A DNA stretch of 48,316 nt, from positions 1 to 48,316 of the forward strand of contig DATEVB010000087.1 in assembly GCA_035282865.1 (NCBI GenBank), written 5' to 3'. Both the position numbers and the translations under genes were made by a program. This DNA comes from UBA4744 sp035282865 (GTDB lineage Bacteria; Actinomycetota; Acidimicrobiia; Spongiisociales; UBA4744). Shown here piece by piece: positions 32,472 through 41,433 of this stretch (position 1 is its first letter; each line of letters begins with the position of its first letter). Below the pieces are notes generated by a model. It was not told the DNA's origin. It did not search any database and was given only the letters and a program-made list of their open reading frames with translations.

Positions 32472-33783
32472 CGATCGGAATCCCGGACGAATAGGCGGTT
32501 GCACCCTCGGCTTCAGCGCTCCACGCCGCCGAGAAGGGCGCGGTCGACTCCGCGATCACACCGGAGACGCCGACCTGATCGAGCTCAACCCGCCTTACCG
32601 TCCCGGCCGGAATCGTGACCTTCCCCGGGTCCTCGACGGTGCCGTCGGCGTCGAGCAATTGGAACGTGACCGTGATCGAATCGCCACCGGTATTGAGAAA
32701 CCACAGCGAGGTCCGAGCTGCGCTGGTAGCCCCGGCGCCGGGAAGCATCCATTGCCTGGCCGCCAGGGGCGCCCCCGATGTTGCAGCCACCTGTCCATCG
32801 GCTTCGCCCACTACCACCGCCGATACGGGACCGTCCGCTCGCAGGCGGACGGCATAGGCACCTTCGGCGAGGCCGGCCACTGAGAACCGGTCACTGCCTT
32901 CGGCCGGGACGAGCCCTTCGACGGCCCCTTCCAGGGGCCCATCGGCGGTGAACACGTCGAGCGTATAGGTGACTTCGAGCGGCCCGTCATTGGCAATAGC
33001 CAGGAACGGTTCGAGTTGCCCGACCGCCACGAGCGGAAATTCCCAGACTTCACTGCGCCCAACGTCGGACCAAACGGCCTGATCCGTCCCGCTCGTTTGC
33101 ACCATGGCCGGAATGATCCGGCCTTGCTCGGTTTGGATCGTCACCGACAATCGTTGTCGGAAAGGAAGCACGTCACCCAACGCCAGGGTCCGCCATGACC
33201 TGCCGGGAACGGACACCCGTTCGAGTTCCGGGGCGGGTTCGAAGCCTTCCTCGCTGATCGCCTCCACGGTCACCAGCGCGTCCTCGGGAAACGGGTTGAA
33301 CAATTGAAGATCGAGAGGACGATCCTGCACCGTTGTGCCGCCCGGCAAGACCCATACCTTGCTGGCGCTCGAAGGACATAGATCCCCGGCCAGCAATCCC
33401 TCTCCCACAGCAACCACTCCGGCAGCCGCCGGAGCGTCGGTGAATTCAACCACCGCGGGCGAGACGCCCAGACTGAGGATGGTCGAGAGGGGAATGGCGC
33501 CGGCGCCCGGCCCGGGAAGCGACTCTGGATACGTGTCTCGAATCTCGCCGGCGACCGGGAAAGTGAGCTGCACGTCAACGTCGCTGAGCGTGACGATGCT
33601 GATGAGGGTTTGGTGCGCGTCGTCGGCAATCGCCCAGGCGCAATTCGAGAAGTTGCTGGCCACCGCCGGCCCGGCCGTCGTGGTCGTGACCGGCAGATCG
33701 ACCGGCGCCGGCTCTGGAGCAGGGGCCAGCAACGCTGCCACGGCCAGCAAGCCTATGAGCACGACCACGAGCACCCTTCTCAT
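32464..33783 (-). CDS. DUF5719 family secreted protein
   Basis: A 439-residue protein with an N-terminal signal or anchor segment (RRVLVVVLIGLLAVAALLAP) and a long beta-rich extracytoplasmic part of repeated blocks. It matches the actinobacterial DUF5719 family by size, repeated WxxP/LFNPF blocks and neighbours. Its ATG overlaps the large GT2 stop as ATGA, which suggests cooperation in a cell-envelope process. No catalytic residues are evident. A role in binding or chaperoning a surface glycan is possible but unproven. Confidence 0.78.
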   Translation of the reverse strand: MRRVLVVVLIGLLAVAALLAPAPEPAPVDLPVTTTTAGPAVASNFSNCAWAIADDAHQTLISIVTLSDVDVQLTFPVAGEIRDTYPESLPGPGAGAIPLSTILSLGVSPAVVEFTDAPAAAGVVAVGEGLLAGDLCPSSASKVWVLPGGTTVQDRPLDLQLFNPFPEDALVTVEAISEEGFEPAPELERVSVPGRSWRTLALGDVLPFRQRLSVTIQTEQGRIIPAMVQTSGTDQAVWSDVGRSEVWEFPLVAVGQLEPFLAIANDGPLEVTYTLDVFTADGPLEGAVEGLVPAEGSDRFSVAGLAEGAYAVRLRADGPVSAVVVGEADGQVAATSGAPLAARQWMLPGAGATSAARTSLWFLNTGGDSITVTFQLLDADGTVEDPGKVTIPAGTVRRVELDQVGVSGVIAESTAPFSAAWSAEAEGATAYSSGIPIGE

Positions 33784-36542
33784 GACCTCTTCCGCTCATG
33801 TCCGATGATCCCGAGTGATACCAAGACCAGCAAAACACCGGCCGCCGCCAGGGCCCAGTTCCGGTTGATATCGTCGCCGGCAAAGGCGATTCTTCCGTTC
33901 GTCGGAGCGACCTGGTTCGCCCAGCCGGCTACCGTCGCATCGTCACCCCAACCATCGTCATGATTCTCTGCCACATTGACCGGCCCGATGGCGCCATCGG
34001 GTCCCACGTAGTCGGGTCGGTCCCATACCCAGGCTATGCCATCGGCACCTACCGCCCTGGGGCTGAACACCTCGCTCTCAAACGTCGTGTAGTCCAGACC
34101 CGGCAGCTGGCGGAGGTCGAGTTGGGATTCGAGAGCCACCTCGAGCCGATTGGGCTCGGTAAAGACGACCCACCGGATCCCAAACGGCGCCAGCAACTGA
34201 CCGGGCCGCAACTCTTCACCGGCAATCACTCTGTCGAGGAGCTCTGCCAGGGCGGTGTCCCCCTGACGTGGCGTGGGCAACCAAGCCTCGGGGTACATGG
34301 CTCCCGTTCCCGACACAACCCTGTACGAGAAACCGGTCGCCGACCGCGATTCGCCGGGGAGGTCGCCGGCGGCGCCGGCGATCAGGATCCGATCGGCGCC
34401 GTGATCCTGGGCGCGGGCAGCTGCGAACTCGAGTTGTGATCCGAAGCGGTCTTCCGGGAGCCCGAGCCGGCCCGACGGGAGGAGCAACACCACCCCGGCC
34501 GCAACGATCAAACCACCCAATGCGGCCCCCCGCGCGCCGATCACCCGCCACAGACGTGCGGCATTGAGGCGGGCGGGCGAATCGATCGCCGCACCAACCA
34601 CGATCGCAGTTCCAAGGGCGGCGGCCACATAGCCGGCCACGACCGGCTCGCGTCCCACGCCCAGTCCGGCCGTCCTGGCCAGCAAGGAACCCCCCACGGC
34701 GAGCACACCGCCCCATCCGATGAGCCCGGCCGTCCGGCGATCCCCACCGATGAGTCCCAGCACGAGTGCCACCGCAAAGCCGGCGATGGCCCACAGGGAG
34801 GGGTCGAAGTACGGTGACTCGCCGTGGCTCAGCAACCGATCGGTCGACGTCCAGTGCAACCAGGGAAAGAGCAGGGGAACGGCGAGAAGGGTTGCCGGAG
34901 CGGCCCGAGCCACCCCCGACCATGGGGCGCCGTCAGAGACCATCACCCGGACGATCACCGCAACCAGGGGAAGCAACACCGTGACAGGCGCAAACACCGC
35001 CAGGGCACCAGTGGCGAGGGCGGCGCGGGCAAGGTAACCGATCCTCGCCCGCAGGATGGAGGGCCAGGGCGCAACGACAAGCTCGACTGCCCATGGTGCC
35101 ACGCCGATGGCAATCATCCCGGGCCAATCGCCCGATCCGGCCAGCACGCGGAAAGCCGGGCCGCCGAAGAGAGCCAGCGCCGCTCCGTACCGGGCCAGCG
35201 GCCCCAACTCGAGCCTGCCCAGCAGCCGGACGGTCCCCGCCAAACCGGCGGCGACCGCACCGAGCGTGAGCAGGACCTCGGCGAGCCCGGCGTTCGAAAA
35301 CAGGATCAATTGAACAACGGCGGTTGCCCCGATCGAGGGATGCAATGGTGCCGGGCTCCCAAGACCGGAGGTGTTCCAGCCGCCGGCATACGAGCGAAGG
35401 GTGGCCCAAGCCGACTCGGGAAACGGCAGGGTGAGCCCGACAGCTGGGAGGCCGTCGGAGAGAATCGAACGGCCCGCGATGAGCAGGAATATCAGCGCCG
35501 CCGGGGTCGCATAGAAACCCGGCTCGTGCCAGAAGCCGCGACTCCGCTCGACTATCCCGGACAACCGGCCCGATACCTGGTCCTCCAACCGGACTCTTGA
35601 GGAAAGCCGTTCTGAGAGTTCCCGGATCAACGCGGAGCCGCGCACTTGATACCGGAACAGTTCCTCGTCGCCGGTCATCCTCGAAAGGCGCAGGCGGCGC
35701 CGGCCCGCCAGGGTTGATGGCAGGTGATGGAGGTTCCACCCCCATCCCAACACCAGATCGACGAGGGCACGCTTCCGGCCGAGGAAGGTCATAGCCAGCG
35801 CGTACAGCAGGCCGACCACGATGGTGAGGGGAACCGTCCACGCCAGCGTGACCGGGCGGTACACCTTCAACAGCGCTCGAAGTCGCCCGGCCTCCTCCCT
35901 CCACAAGGGCGTCTCCTCTGAGCACAGGCCCTCATGGAGGACCTCGGAGGAGGGAACCACAACCACTCGCCCTCCCGCCACTCGGGCCCGGTACGACAGA
36001 TCTATCCCGGCCGCCTGCGGAGCCAGCAGTCGATCCGTTCCACCCAGCCCCTTGAGGAGGTCTTTGCGGATGAGGGCCGAGGCGCCGTGCACGAAGGCAA
36101 CATCTCGCACCACGTCGTACTGCTCCTGATCCATCTCCTCGGATTCGAGCCCGGAGTACGGCACCAGAAACGCATCGGTGGCCGCCCCGACCGACTCCAA
36201 CATTCCGGGCCGGTCGGCGCGAAGAAGCTTGGACCCTGCCACCGACGCGTCAACGCGCTGCGCCCCCTCAACGAGCGCCGCCAGCGCATCTTTGCGCGGC
36301 GATGCGTCGTCGTGGACCAACCATACATGCGTGGTGGTCACGGGAAGCCCGCCCATGAAACCCTCCATGTCGGGCAGCCAACCGACGCCCTTGGTTCGGG
36401 CGATGCTGCGAGACCGATCCCCGCCTCCCACGACGGCGGTGTACGCAGTCTCGTAGGATTGACCTGCCAGAGCGTCGAGGGCTACTTCCAGCCTCGACCC
36501 GCTGTGCACGATGACTGCGGCAGCTACCACTGCAGTTGACAT
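33780..36542 (-). CDS. Large membrane GT2 glycosyltransferase
   Basis: A 920-residue protein. Residues about 1-260 form a GT2 domain (AAAVIVHSGSRLEVALDAL, HVWLVHDDASPRKDA with the acidic metal-binding pair, and VHGASALIRKDLL). The remainder has many membrane helices and a large outer loop before the last helix. This matches the big GT2 membrane proteins found beside DUF5719 and cofD in Actinobacteria. The ATG at 36542 is preferred because it gives the family N-terminus; the reading frame stays open to a GTG at 36614. It is likely to build or export an envelope glycan. It is divergent from cofD. Confidence 0.82.
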   Translation of the reverse strand: MSTAVVAAAVIVHSGSRLEVALDALAGQSYETAYTAVVGGGDRSRSIARTKGVGWLPDMEGFMGGLPVTTTHVWLVHDDASPRKDALAALVEGAQRVDASVAGSKLLRADRPGMLESVGAATDAFLVPYSGLESEEMDQEQYDVVRDVAFVHGASALIRKDLLKGLGGTDRLLAPQAAGIDLSYRARVAGGRVVVVPSSEVLHEGLCSEETPLWREEAGRLRALLKVYRPVTLAWTVPLTIVVGLLYALAMTFLGRKRALVDLVLGWGWNLHHLPSTLAGRRRLRLSRMTGDEELFRYQVRGSALIRELSERLSSRVRLEDQVSGRLSGIVERSRGFWHEPGFYATPAALIFLLIAGRSILSDGLPAVGLTLPFPESAWATLRSYAGGWNTSGLGSPAPLHPSIGATAVVQLILFSNAGLAEVLLTLGAVAAGLAGTVRLLGRLELGPLARYGAALALFGGPAFRVLAGSGDWPGMIAIGVAPWAVELVVAPWPSILRARIGYLARAALATGALAVFAPVTVLLPLVAVIVRVMVSDGAPWSGVARAAPATLLAVPLLFPWLHWTSTDRLLSHGESPYFDPSLWAIAGFAVALVLGLIGGDRRTAGLIGWGGVLAVGGSLLARTAGLGVGREPVVAGYVAAALGTAIVVGAAIDSPARLNAARLWRVIGARGAALGGLIVAAGVVLLLPSGRLGLPEDRFGSQLEFAAARAQDHGADRILIAGAAGDLPGESRSATGFSYRVVSGTGAMYPEAWLPTPRQGDTALAELLDRVIAGEELRPGQLLAPFGIRWVVFTEPNRLEVALESQLDLRQLPGLDYTTFESEVFSPRAVGADGIAWVWDRPDYVGPDGAIGPVNVAENHDDGWGDDATVAGWANQVAPTNGRIAFAGDDINRNWALAAAGVLLVLVSLGIIGHERKRS

Positions 36543-36664
36543 GGGCGCGGCCGTAGGGTTGGAATGGTCGGGGATCGACATGAGGGTGCCATTGTGGAGC
36601 GCAAACGGCGACACCGCAATCCGTGGGGCGTCGAAGAACGCTACGGGAGACTGAAAGGACTGAC

Positions 36665-37585
36665 GTGAAGAAGGTCGTACTGCTTTCCGGAGGAGTGGGC
36701 GGAGCCCGTATGGCGCGAGGGCTGGCCGCCCTCGACGATATCGACCTGACCGTCGTGGTCAACGTTGGCGACGACGAGGTTGTCTACGGACTACACGTAT
36801 CGCCCGACCTCGATACCGTCGTATACACCCTGGCCGGTGTGGAAGGCCCGGAAGGCTGGGGCCTCACCGCAGATACGTTCACCGTCATGAAACGCCTGTC
36901 GCTGTTCGGTACGGATACCCGGTTCCGGATCGGAGACCGGGATCTGGCCACCCACCTTTTCCGCACCCAAGAGCTCCTGGCCGGGGCGACCCTCTCCGAC
37001 GTCACCGCAAGGACCGCGGCGGCGCTCGGCGTCCCGGGCACGATCCTTCCGGCCACCGAGGACACCTTGCGAACGATGATCAAGACGGCCGGCGGCGAAT
37101 GGCTCTCATTCCAGGAGTATTTCGTGATGCGGAGACACGAAGACGAGGTTGCCGATCTCCGCTTCGAAGGGGCTGCCACGGCGGCACCCGCACCGGCCGT
37201 GGTAGCGGCCATCGAGGCGGCCGAGGCCGTCATTATCGGACCGTCCAACCCGCCCCTTTCGATCTGGCCCATCCTGGCAATCAGGGACATTGCCTCGGCC
37301 ATCGAGGCGGCCGATCGGGTCATGGCCGTCAGCCCGCTGATCGGCGGTCGGGCGCTCAAAGGCCCCGCCGATCGGGTAATGGCCTCCCTCGGGTTACCCG
37401 GCGGTAACGCCGGGGTGGTAGCCGCCTACGGTGCCCTCCTCAACGATCTGGTGATCCATACCGGGGACGCCAACGAAAGAGCGGAACTCGGCAAACTCGG
37501 TGTCAAGATCCACGTGGGCGACACCCGGATTGCCGATCCGACTGCCGCCTGGTCGTTTGCAGAGTGGTTGGTCGATCTCTTGTGA
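36665..37585 (+). CDS. cofD: 2-phospho-L-lactate transferase (F420 biosynthesis, CofD/FbiA)
   Basis: Joins the phospholactyl or phosphoenolpyruvyl group to the deazaflavin Fo to give F420-0 or dehydro-F420-0. The 306-residue protein begins VKKVVLLSGGVGGARMARGL and has VVNVGDDEVVYGLHVSPDLDTV and AVIIGPSNPPLSIWPIL, all family motifs. The GTG at 36665 is preceded by GAAAGGA 5 nt away. It overlaps cofE by GTGA. Fo synthase and the guanylyltransferase CofC are not in the window. Confidence 0.95.
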   Translation: MKKVVLLSGGVGGARMARGLAALDDIDLTVVVNVGDDEVVYGLHVSPDLDTVVYTLAGVEGPEGWGLTADTFTVMKRLSLFGTDTRFRIGDRDLATHLFRTQELLAGATLSDVTARTAAALGVPGTILPATEDTLRTMIKTAGGEWLSFQEYFVMRRHEDEVADLRFEGAATAAPAPAVVAAIEAAEAVIIGPSNPPLSIWPILAIRDIASAIEAADRVMAVSPLIGGRALKGPADRVMASLGLPGGNAGVVAAYGALLNDLVIHTGDANERAELGKLGVKIHVGDTRIADPTAAWSFAEWLVDLL

Positions 37586-38283
37586 CGGTGGAGATCACAC
37601 CGATCCACGGTATCGGCAACATTGGGCCTGGCGACGACCTGGCCGGGATCATGCTGTCCGCTCTCGACGCCGCCGGGTTCGTCCTCAACGACGGCGACGT
37701 GCTGGTCGTGACTCACAAGGCGGTCTCAAAGGCAGAAGACGCCGTCGTGCGGTTTGACGATGACGAGGCCGAACGCCACCGCATCATCGCCGACGAGGCG
37801 GCCGCGATTCTCCGGCGCCGGGGAGATCTGGTCATTACCGAAACTCGTCACGGCTTCATCTGTGCGAACGCCGGCGTCGATCGATCCAACATGCCGGAAG
37901 GGTTTCTGGCGCTCCTCCCCCGCGATCCGGATCGGTCGGCACACCGGCTGCGGGCAAGAATCCGCCAAGCTACCGGAGCGGAGATCGCCGTTGTGATAAC
38001 CGATACGTTCGGACGCCCGTGGCGGAGAGGCCTGACGGATGTCGCCATCGGTGTGGCGGGCATGCCGGCACTGGTGGACTACCGCGGAACTACCGATACG
38101 TTCGGACGGACCCTCACGGTCACCGAGGTTGCTCTCGTCGATGAGGTGGCGGCCGCTGCGGATCTGGTGATGGGCAAGGCGAAGGGAGTCCCCCTCGCCG
38201 TCGTTCGGGGACTTGACTATCCGACCGGCGAGGGTCGGGCCACCGACCTGGTCCGCCCGGCCGACGAGGACATGTTTCGGTAG
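37582..38283 (+). CDS. cofE: Coenzyme F420-0:L-glutamate ligase, single-domain (CofE)
   Basis: Adds gamma-linked glutamates to F420-0 using GTP. The 233-residue protein is a complete CofE domain: HGIGNIGPGDDLAG, VVTHKAVSKAEDAVV, TRHGFICANAGVDRSN, and ITDTFGRPWRRGLTDVAIG. In mycobacteria and many other Actinobacteria FbiB carries an extra C-terminal FMN-binding domain that reduces dehydro-F420 and sets chain length. That domain is absent here. The GTG start at 37582 overlaps the cofD stop. Confidence 0.93.
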   Translation: MTVEITPIHGIGNIGPGDDLAGIMLSALDAAGFVLNDGDVLVVTHKAVSKAEDAVVRFDDDEAERHRIIADEAAAILRRRGDLVITETRHGFICANAGVDRSNMPEGFLALLPRDPDRSAHRLRARIRQATGAEIAVVITDTFGRPWRRGLTDVAIGVAGMPALVDYRGTTDTFGRTLTVTEVALVDEVAAAADLVMGKAKGVPLAVVRGLDYPTGEGRATDLVRPADEDMFR

Positions 38284-38397
38284 TGAGTAGTGAGAAGTGG
38301 GGATTGGGAAGTGAGCGGTGTGTAGCAGGCGGTAGACTCATCCGACCGCCACAAGCCAAACCACCGTCGCAGCGAACCACCTCGAACCACGGACCTG
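38284..38397. repeat. Convergent intergenic region with degenerate AGTGAG-type repeats
   Basis: The first 35 nt after cofE (about 38284-38318) are a degenerate run of TGAGTAGTGAGAAGTGG-like units. This is followed by about 80 nt with no clear feature. It separates cofE from the convergent epimerase gene. No rho-independent terminator with a T-run is seen. Confidence 0.35.
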
Positions 38398-39339
38398 CTA
38401 CCTGTTTTTTCTGAACCAGGCGACGGTCATCGCCACGCCTTCTTCCAGGCTCGTCCACGGCTGCCAATGCAGGGCTTTGATGGCCGCGCTTGGGTCGAGC
38501 GCAGACCTGGCCGGCTCTCCCGGCCGGGGGTCGGCGAAGACCGGCAGCTGGGTGAAACCGGCGGCATCGGCGATCGCCTTGAAGAGCTGGATCACCGTCG
38601 TCTCGCGGCCGGTCCCGATATTGAGGAACTTGCCGCCGCCGATCCCGCCTGCCCGGACAAAGGCGTCGACTACGTCGTCGACGAATATGTAGTCCCTGGT
38701 CTGAAGCCCGTCCCCGTAGATGACCGGACGTTTCTTGTCGAGCATCTGCCGAGCGAAGATAGCCACGACGCCCGCTTCGCCGTATGGGTCCTGACGAGGC
38801 CCGTACACGTTGGAAAGACCCAGGGCGACGTAGTCGATGCCATACGTCGCTTGGTAAAACCGGAAGTAGTCCTCGACGACCTTCTTGGAGACCCCGTATG
38901 GAGAGCCGGGATGCTTGGCGTAGCTCTCCTTGGCAGGCAGCTTCACGTGCTGGTCGTAGATAGCTCCCCCGGTCGATGCAAACACCACCCGCTCTGCTCC
39001 AGCCCGCCGCGCCGCCTCGAGCAGGTTGACCGTCCCCAGAATGTTGACACCGGCGTCGTGGAGGGGATCCGCAACAGACTCCACCACGGAGATGTGCGCG
39101 GCGAGATGGAAGAGCACGTCGGGAGCAAAGTGCTCGACCGCTACGCCTAACTCCTCGTCCCGGATATCCAGTTGATGGAATTTGATGCGGCCCCGGGCCC
39201 TGGCCCCGGCCAGGTTGTCGAGGTGACCGGAGGAGAGATCGTCGATGACCAGTACATCCCAACCTTCATCCATCAAACGAGCCGACAAGTGTGAACCGAT
39301 GAACCCTGCGCCGCCGGTGACCAGGGCCCTGCCTTTCAC
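38398..39339 (-). CDS. NAD-dependent nucleotide-sugar epimerase/dehydratase
   Basis: A 313-residue extended short-chain dehydrogenase (GalE-like). The Rossmann motif is VTGGAGFIGSHL and the catalytic Tyr-x-x-x-Lys is in SPYGVSKKVVEDY; NVYGPRQDP and GDGLQTRDYIFVDDVVDAF are sugar-nucleotide-binding motifs. The GTG at 39339 is preferred and overlaps the GT2 stop as GTGA. Next to UDP-glucose dehydrogenase, it may act on UDP-glucose or UDP-glucuronate, but a dTDP- or GDP-sugar role cannot be excluded. Confidence 0.87.
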   Translation of the reverse strand: MKGRALVTGGAGFIGSHLSARLMDEGWDVLVIDDLSSGHLDNLAGARARGRIKFHQLDIRDEELGVAVEHFAPDVLFHLAAHISVVESVADPLHDAGVNILGTVNLLEAARRAGAERVVFASTGGAIYDQHVKLPAKESYAKHPGSPYGVSKKVVEDYFRFYQATYGIDYVALGLSNVYGPRQDPYGEAGVVAIFARQMLDKKRPVIYGDGLQTRDYIFVDDVVDAFVRAGGIGGGKFLNIGTGRETTVIQLFKAIADAAGFTQLPVFADPRPGEPARSALDPSAAIKALHWQPWTSLEEGVAMTVAWFRKNR

Positions 39340-40049
39340 CTCCGAATGCTCTCGGCAGGCACGAACCGGTACTTCACGAGAGCCCACAACGCCGGGAACC
39401 CGTCCCGCCAGGAGATCTTCTTCCCTTCTTCGACCTCCCGTCCGGCGTATCGAATCGGGACCTCATAGATCCTGACACCGGACCGCAGGAGTTTCGCCGT
39501 TATCTCGGGTTCGATATCGAAACGATTGGACGTGAGGTGCAGCGACCGGATGAGATCACCCTCGATCAGCTTGGAGCAGCTCTCCATGTCCGAGAGGGTG
39601 GTGTTGTAGAGAACGTTGGTGAGCAGGCTGAGAAACCGGTTCCCCACCCAATGCCAAAACATCATGTTGCGGCGCTCGCCGGTGAAACGTGAGCCGTACA
39701 CCGCCCGCGCCTCGCCTTCGAGGGCGGGGCGCAGCAAGGCCGGCCAGTCCCTCGGATCATATTCGAGATCCGCGTCGTATACGATGACGAAATCGCCGGT
39801 GGATTCCTCGAATCCGCGTCGCAGCGCAGCTCCTTTGCCCAGATTGGATGGCTGCTGAAACACCTTCACCGTCGAGTCGGCGAGACGCTTGATGATCTCG
39901 CCCGTCCCATCGGTCGAGCCGTCGTCGATGATCAGGATCTCCCGGTCGACGGGGAGTTGGGCGGTCCTGGCCCGCCGAACCGCTTCGGCAATCGTGCGCC
40001 GTTCGTTGTACACGGGAATCACGATCGAGAGTTTCGCCGTTTCAGTCAC
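39336..40049 (-). CDS. GT2 glycosyltransferase (polyprenyl-phosphate mannose synthase-like)
   Basis: A 237-residue soluble GT2 enzyme: LSIVIPVYNERRTIAEAVRR, LIIDDGSTDGTGE, FQQPSNLGKGAALRRGFEES, VIYDADLEYDP with DxD, and DMESCSKLIEGDL. It likely transfers a sugar to a lipid phosphate for a surface polysaccharide or glycoprotein. The start is GTG. It lies 57 nt after the UDP-glucose dehydrogenase gene and overlaps the epimerase gene. It is related to but distinct from the GT2 at 27657-28379. Confidence 0.88.
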   Translation of the reverse strand: MTETAKLSIVIPVYNERRTIAEAVRRARTAQLPVDREILIIDDGSTDGTGEIIKRLADSTVKVFQQPSNLGKGAALRRGFEESTGDFVIVYDADLEYDPRDWPALLRPALEGEARAVYGSRFTGERRNMMFWHWVGNRFLSLLTNVLYNTTLSDMESCSKLIEGDLIRSLHLTSNRFDIEPEITAKLLRSGVRIYEVPIRYAGREVEEGKKISWRDGFPALWALVKYRFVPAESIRR

Positions 40050-40106
40050 TTCTAGTCCACTCCACTTCGCTCACGCCAGCCTAAGTCGTGTCAGTGCGCA
40101 GAGAGG

Positions 40107-41378
40107 TCACCGCCCTACGCCGTAATACTCCATGCCCAGACGGCGAACCGCGTCGGGATCGAGAATGTTGCGAGCATCGACGATCACAGACCCGGCCATG
40201 AGGTCACGTACCCGGCGGAGATCTACCGCCTGGAAGTCCGGCCACTCGGTGGCGATCAGGAGCACGTCCGCCCCCTTGGCTGCGTCGAGGGGATCGTCCA
40301 CGAGGTCAACCCCCTCGATGTTGATCGTCGCCTTGGGGTCATAAGCCCGGATGTGAGCGCCGAGACCCGCCAGATCTCGAGCCAGAGCCACCGCCGGGGA
40401 ATCCCGGGTGTCATCGGTACCTGCCTTGAAAGCCAGGCCCCACTGGCCGACGGTCGCTCCATCTGCCCCGGCCGGCAACGCCCGGATCACCTTCTCGAGG
40501 ATGCGATGCCGCTGTTCATCATTTACCTCGATCACACCCCTCAGCATCGCGAAGTCGTAGTTGGCTTCCCTGGCGATGGCAACCAGGGCTCGAGTGTCCT
40601 TCGGGAAGCAGGAGCCGCCAAATCCGGGGCCGGGACTGAGGAAATGGTGGCCGATCCGCCGGTCGTACCCCATGCCCAGCAACACGTCTCGAACATCGGC
40701 ACCAACCGCCTCGGCCAGGTTGGCCATGGCGTTTGCGAACGTAATCCGGGTGGCCAGGTAGGCATTTGAGCCGTACTTGACCATCTCGGAGCTGATCGGA
40801 TCGGTGACAACCACGGGGGCATCGAGACCGCGATACAGCTCCATCATGCGTTCGGCAGCACCCTGATCAGTGGTTCCGATCACGATACGGTCGGGATGGA
40901 AGAAGTCGGAGACGGCGCTTCCCTCGCGCAGGAACTCCGGATTGCTCAACACGGTGACACCCGCGCGTCGCTCGTCGAAGTATTGCTGGTACTTGGCCAC
41001 CGAGCCGACCGGAACCGTCGACTTGAAAACCACCAGGGTGCCTTCGTTCAGCTTGACGGCAATCTCATCGAACACCGCCGAGACGATCGACATGTCGGTG
41101 GCGCCATTGTCGCCCTGGGGCGTTGGCACGGCAACGAACACCACCTCGGCATCACTCACGGCGTCTTCGTTCGATGCATCGAACGAAAGCAAACCGGTCG
41201 CCAGTCCTTCTCCGAGTATCGTCTCGAGGTCGGGTTCGTAGATCGGCGATGTCCCTACCCTGAGCAATTCCAGCTTCTGCAAGTTGTTCTCGCCGACCCG
41301 GACTCGGTGGCCAAGTGAGGCCAGCCCGGCGGCTTGCACCAGACCAACGTATCCGGCTCCGATGACTGCTACTTCCAT
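40107..41378 (-). CDS. ugd: UDP-glucose 6-dehydrogenase
   Basis: Oxidises UDP-glucose to UDP-glucuronate with two NAD. The 423-residue protein has the N-terminal dinucleotide motif AVIGAGYVGLVQA, the catalytic cysteine in GFGGSCFPKDTRAL and the C-terminal VGQWGLAFKAGTDDTRDSPA. The ATG at 41378 is preceded by GGAGG with 7-nt spacing, which fixes the start. It is 55 nt downstream of the LCP gene, in the same direction, and heads a dehydrogenase-GT2-epimerase group. Confidence 0.94.
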   Translation of the reverse strand: MEVAVIGAGYVGLVQAAGLASLGHRVRVGENNLQKLELLRVGTSPIYEPDLETILGEGLATGLLSFDASNEDAVSDAEVVFVAVPTPQGDNGATDMSIVSAVFDEIAVKLNEGTLVVFKSTVPVGSVAKYQQYFDERRAGVTVLSNPEFLREGSAVSDFFHPDRIVIGTTDQGAAERMMELYRGLDAPVVVTDPISSEMVKYGSNAYLATRITFANAMANLAEAVGADVRDVLLGMGYDRRIGHHFLSPGPGFGGSCFPKDTRALVAIAREANYDFAMLRGVIEVNDEQRHRILEKVIRALPAGADGATVGQWGLAFKAGTDDTRDSPAVALARDLAGLGAHIRAYDPKATINIEGVDLVDDPLDAAKGADVLLIATEWPDFQAVDLRRVRDLMAGSVIVDARNILDPDAVRRLGMEYYGVGR

Positions 41379-41433
41379 GTGCTTACCTCCAGGGGTAGGT
41401 ATCGACGGACCGCCGGCCGATCCTGAGGTTTCC

